A stretch of 64,000 nt of DNA from Erwinia sp. SLM-02 (GTDB lineage: Bacteria > Pseudomonadota > Gammaproteobacteria > Enterobacterales > Enterobacteriaceae): NCBI RefSeq assembly GCF_037450285.1, contig NZ_JAQISN010000005.1, forward strand, positions 186,001 through 250,000. Reading direction: 5' to 3'. Below are positions 60,979 through 64,000 of the stretch, piece after piece. The notes under the pieces were generated by a model. That model did no database searches, was not told the origin of the DNA, and saw nothing but the letters and a program-made list of their open reading frames with translations. The translations under genes and the position numbers were made by a program. Within the stretch, counting starts at the first letter, position 1; every line of letters begins with the position of its first letter.

Positions 60979-61742
60979 AATTCGCCAACCGAACAATCCT
61001 GGTCACCGGTGCCAGCCGGGGAATCGGCGCGGCAATCGCCAGAGCCTTTGCCGCCGAAGGGGCGCTGGTGGTGGTGAACTACCTGCGTAATGCCGCCGCC
61101 GCCGGGGACGTGGTGGCACAATGCCGGGCGCTGGGCGGGGAAGCGCTGGCGATCCAGGCCGACGTCACCTCGGCGGAGCAGGTGGCCGCGCTGATGGATC
61201 GCATCGGTACGGCATCCGGCCGCCTCGATGCCGTGGTCAATAACGCCTTTGCGCCTTACGTCTTCGATACCGATAACCGCCTGCGCTTCTGGGAAACGCC
61301 GTGGTCTGCCTGGCAAACGCAGTTCGACGGCGCGGTCGGCGCGGCGTATCAGGTCTGTCAGGCCGCGCTGCCGCTGATGCGGTCCCGCGCGCGCGGCAGC
61401 ATCGTCAATCTGGTCAGCGATCTGGTCGCCCGTCCGTCCGTTCCCTATCACGACTACATCACCGCCAAGGCGGCGCTGATTGGCTTCAGCCGTACGCTGG
61501 CCGCCGAGCTGGGCCCGCTGGGTATTCGCGTCAACTGCGTGGCACCCGGGCTGGTTTACCCGACGGATGCCAGCCGCACCACGCGGCAGGACGTTCGTGC
61601 AGCGCTGGAAGCACAGACTCCGCTCAGGCGGGTGGCAGGCGTGGAGGATATTACCGGGCCGGTGCTGTTCCTGGCCTCGGACTGGAGCGAGTTTGTTACC
61701 GGACAAACGCTGAATGTGGATGGCGGGCTGGTGATGAACTGA
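60975..61742 (+). CDS. Short-chain dehydrogenase/reductase (final gene of the TPP operon)
   Basis: A 255-residue classical SDR. Cofactor motif TGASRGIG (residues 11-18), catalytic Ser148, Tyr161 and Lys165 (YITAK) with the correct 13-residue Ser-Tyr spacing. The usual NNAG motif reads NNAF (89-92). An Arg at 40 or so suits NADP(H), but this is not firm. As the sixth gene under the riboswitch, it would reduce the aldehyde made by the LuxC-like enzyme to an alcohol. FabG-like reductases are the nearest relatives. Confidence 0.88.
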   Translation: MKFANRTILVTGASRGIGAAIARAFAAEGALVVVNYLRNAAAAGDVVAQCRALGGEALAIQADVTSAEQVAALMDRIGTASGRLDAVVNNAFAPYVFDTDNRLRFWETPWSAWQTQFDGAVGAAYQVCQAALPLMRSRARGSIVNLVSDLVARPSVPYHDYITAKAALIGFSRTLAAELGPLGIRVNCVAPGLVYPTDASRTTRQDVRAALEAQTPLRRVAGVEDITGPVLFLASDWSEFVTGQTLNVDGGLVMN

Positions 61743-61751
61743 GGAGAGAGA

Positions 61752-61774
61752 GCACGCGGCAGAACGCCGCGTGC
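61752..61774. terminator. Bidirectional hairpin between the SDR gene and betT
   Basis: GCACGCGGC (61752-61760) and GCCGCGTGC (61766-61774) make a nine-base-pair GC-rich stem with a five-base loop between two converging genes. No long U-run on either side. Confidence 0.6.
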
Positions 61775-61784
61775 GGTACTGCAT

Positions 61785-63815
61785 TTACATATCCGGGAAG
61801 GTCAGGTTGTTGCCCGGCGCTTCGCGGTTGAGGTGGATAAAGTTCAGGTGGCGCTCGTACTGATCGAGAATATCGATAATCACCTGCTCCTTGCTGTAGT
61901 CCATCAGGTCGTTGCCCTGGCTGCCCTCCAGCAGGAAGGTTTCCAGACGGAAGTAGCTGGATTTGCCGCTGCGGGCGCGATAGGTAAAGCCCGGCACCGA
62001 GTATTTCTGCGGCCACACCTGATAGACGAAGTCCTGCTCGTCACCAAGGTGTACGCGAAGCTCGAGATGGCCGAGATCTTCCCCTTCCTGCGCCGGCAGG
62101 CTTTCCAGCATCACTTTCCCACCGCGCAGCTCCAGCTCCTTCGCCACGTCCTGCATCGCCGGATAAACCACGCCCTGCATCATCTGCTCGGTATAGCGCG
62201 AGCCGGGATAGTTCATCAGGCGCGACAGGCGTTTCTTCCAGGTCAGGCGGTCGTGCGCGCTGGCCAGATACGGGGCGGTATCGCGGTTGGCGCTCACCCG
62301 GCGGTAATCTTCCACCTTGAGCGATTTATACAAACCGGCCATCACAAAGAAGATCACGAAGCTGAACGGCAGCCCCATAATCACCGTGGCGTTCTGCAGC
62401 GCGGAAATACCGTTGGTCATCAGCATACCCAGGGTCAGCAGACCGATGGTGACCGACCAGAAAATACGGATCCAGTTCGGCGCGTCGCTGTTGATGTCCT
62501 TGAGTTTGCAGGTGAAGTTACCCAGCACCAGCGATCCTGAATCCGCCGAGGTGACGTAGAACAGCATACCGGTAATGGTGGCAACCGAGGCGCTGAACTT
62601 AAAGGCCGGGTACTGCGCCAGCAGGCTGTAGAAGCCGCGTTCGGCGTGGTTCATCACTTCCTGACCGAAACCCGCATCGCCGTGAATAATCTCGTACAGC
62701 GCGGCGTTACCAAACACCGACAGCCACAGCAGGGTAAAGGTGAACGGAATAATCAGCGTGCCGAGCACGAACTCACGAATGGTACGGCCGCGTGAAATAC
62801 GCGCGAGGAACAGGCCAACAAACGGTGACCAGGCCACCCACCACGCCCAGAAAAACAGCGTCCAGCTGTTCATCCATTCGACCGGGCGATCGAAGGCGAA
62901 GGTGTTCAGCGTCATGCCGGTAAAGCGGTTGATGTAGTCCCCGACGTTCAGCACCAGCGCGTTCAGCAGGAATTCGGTGTTGCCGAAGAACAGCACGAAC
63001 AGGATCAGGAACAGCGCCAGCGCCACGTTCAGCTCGGATAAGATGCGGATGCCCTTATCCACCCCGGAGGTGACGGAAATCGTCGCAATCACCACCGACA
63101 GCACGATCAGCGCCGTCTGCGCCCCCAGCCCTTCCGGGATATCAAACAGCACCTTCAGCCCGTAGTTCAGCTGGACCACGCCGATACCGAGCGTGGTGGC
63201 GATGCCGAAAATGGTGCCGATCACGGCGGCGATATCAACGGTGTGGCCGATCGGGCCGTTGATGCGTTTGCCAAAGATCGGGTAAAGCGCGGAGCGAATA
63301 GTCAGCGGCAGATTGTAGCGGTAGCTGAAGTAACCCAGCGCGATGCCCATCAGGGCGTACATCGACCAGCCGGTCAGGCCATAATGGAACAGCGTCCAGA
63401 CCATCGCCTGACGGGCCGCTTCGATCGTCTGCCCCTGGCCTTCCGGCGGCTGCAGATACTGCGTCACCGGTTCGGCTACCGAGAAGAACATCAGATCGAT
63501 ACCGATACCGGCGGCAAACAGCATCGCCGCCCAGCTCAGAATGCTGAACTCCGGCTTCGACTGTTCGGGACCCAGTTTGATCGCCCCGTAGCGCGAACAG
63601 GCCATATAAATCACAAACACCACGTACAGCGTGGCGGCCAGCATGTAATACCAGCCAAACGTGGCGGAAACCCAGTTAACGGCGCGCAGTATCCAGCTCG
63701 CCATGAGGTCGCTGTAGAGAATCGTCATCAGGGAAAACAACAAAATCAGCCCGGCGGACGTGTAAAACACCACGGGATTGATTTTGTCCTTTTCACTGGC
63801 AGGTGGATTATTCAT
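61785..63815 (-). CDS. betT: BetT: high-affinity choline transporter
   Basis: A 676-residue BCCT-family (proton-driven) choline transporter of the inner membrane, about 12 helices (residues 15-510) and a long cytoplasmic C-terminal regulatory tail. The BCCT signature region MNSWTLFFWAWWVAWSPFVGLFLARISRGRTIREF carries the conserved tryptophans of the substrate site. Length and sequence fit E. coli BetT. Start ATG 63815 (MNNPPASEK) has AGAGG upstream; the TTG at 63818 is an artefact of the open frame. It lies divergent from betI, as in E. coli, supplying choline for glycine-betaine synthesis under osmotic stress. Confidence 0.95.
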   Translation of the reverse strand: MNNPPASEKDKINPVVFYTSAGLILLFSLMTILYSDLMASWILRAVNWVSATFGWYYMLAATLYVVFVIYMACSRYGAIKLGPEQSKPEFSILSWAAMLFAAGIGIDLMFFSVAEPVTQYLQPPEGQGQTIEAARQAMVWTLFHYGLTGWSMYALMGIALGYFSYRYNLPLTIRSALYPIFGKRINGPIGHTVDIAAVIGTIFGIATTLGIGVVQLNYGLKVLFDIPEGLGAQTALIVLSVVIATISVTSGVDKGIRILSELNVALALFLILFVLFFGNTEFLLNALVLNVGDYINRFTGMTLNTFAFDRPVEWMNSWTLFFWAWWVAWSPFVGLFLARISRGRTIREFVLGTLIIPFTFTLLWLSVFGNAALYEIIHGDAGFGQEVMNHAERGFYSLLAQYPAFKFSASVATITGMLFYVTSADSGSLVLGNFTCKLKDINSDAPNWIRIFWSVTIGLLTLGMLMTNGISALQNATVIMGLPFSFVIFFVMAGLYKSLKVEDYRRVSANRDTAPYLASAHDRLTWKKRLSRLMNYPGSRYTEQMMQGVVYPAMQDVAKELELRGGKVMLESLPAQEGEDLGHLELRVHLGDEQDFVYQVWPQKYSVPGFTYRARSGKSSYFRLETFLLEGSQGNDLMDYSKEQVIIDILDQYERHLNFIHLNREAPGNNLTFPDM

Positions 63816-63918
63816 CAATTACCTCTGGTTTTGACTCAACAAAAGAATTAACAACAATTACTTGCGGTTCGTAACGAATCGCCTGCAACACATACATACT
63901 AGCAACAAAACATTTTAT

Positions 63919-63932
63919 ATTGAACGTTCAAT
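63919..63932. promoter_or_regulatory. BetI operator palindrome
   Basis: ATTGAACGTTCAAT is a perfect 14-bp palindrome between the betT and betI starts, matching the kind of site bound by BetI, which represses both directions until choline is present. Confidence 0.8.
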
Positions 63933-63980
63933 CAATAAAAAGTTACACTAGGGTCTCGTTTTACTCGTGGAGTTGAGGAT

Positions 63981-64000
63981 ATGCCAAAGGTAGGGATGCA
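63981..64000 (+). CDS. betI: betI, first codons only
   Basis: ATG at 63981 after TTGAGGAT opens MPKVGM, the start of the TetR-type choline-responsive repressor BetI (E. coli MPKLGM). The gene continues beyond the window edge. Position divergent from betT supports it. Confidence 0.85.

Overview
The window is about 64 kb of a GC-rich, densely coding enterobacterial chromosome. Several proteins are close to Escherichia coli ones recognised from memory: DdpX/A/B/C/D/F in the E. coli gene order, YbjI, GrxB, YcaP, and BetT divergent from BetI. Gene content (many ABC and MFS carriers, local LysR/MocR/TetR/RpiR/SorC regulators) fits a plant- or environment-associated member of the Enterobacterales, possibly Erwiniaceae. 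The genus cannot be fixed from the sequence. No rRNA, tRNA, phage, IS element or CRISPR array was seen.

Layout. 1-2.9 kb: 3' part of a ROK-family gene, a YbjJ-like MFS carrier and a YbjI-type HAD phosphatase. 3-9.8 kb: aldo/keto reductase with divergent LysR, an AT-richer heptosyltransferase-like gene, an NTF2/alpha-beta-hydrolase fusion with divergent LysR, and a membrane-anchored hydrolase. 10-17 kb: RpiR regulator and ddpXABCDF (D-Ala-D-Ala dipeptidase plus dipeptide importer). 17.4-24.4 kb: a six-gene operon (GNAT, family-5 binding protein, two permeases, double ATPase, flavin monooxygenase) that looks like organosulfur or amine salvage. 24.6-32 kb: Na+/H+ antiporter, MocR/EamA pair, two MFS carriers and a TetR regulator with a striking double operator. 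32-35.6 kb: HigBA-like toxin-antitoxin pair, Zur-box-preceded CobW/ZigA GTPase, small lipoprotein and HPP membrane protein. 35.7-43.2 kb: a polyol-type catabolic cluster (MFS divergent from GlpD-like dehydrogenase, FGGY kinase, class-I-aldolase-like protein, SorC and LysR regulators). 43.4-49.1 kb: flavoprotein monooxygenase, two carboxymuconolactone-decarboxylase/AhpD-type proteins and a polar amino-acid ABC importer. 49.2-53 kb: LysE, EamA, GrxB, YcaP and VOC proteins. 53-55.3 kb: a Slam outer-membrane translocator with its predicted surface-lipoprotein substrate. 55.7-61.7 kb: a TPP-riboswitch operon. 61.8-64 kb: betT and the first bases of betI.

The most unusual system is the TPP-riboswitch operon. 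It joins LuxE-like acyl-protein synthetase and LuxC-like acyl reductase genes to a ThiXYZ-type pyrimidine/thiamine ABC importer and a short-chain dehydrogenase, with six genes overlapping or nearly touching. Read as a pathway, it would import a thiamine-related carboxylic acid, activate and reduce it to the aldehyde (LuxE plus LuxC), and reduce that to the alcohol (SDR): a salvage route for oxidised thiamine pieces. This function is inference. The riboswitch, the gene order and the conserved catalytic residues are visible in the sequence.
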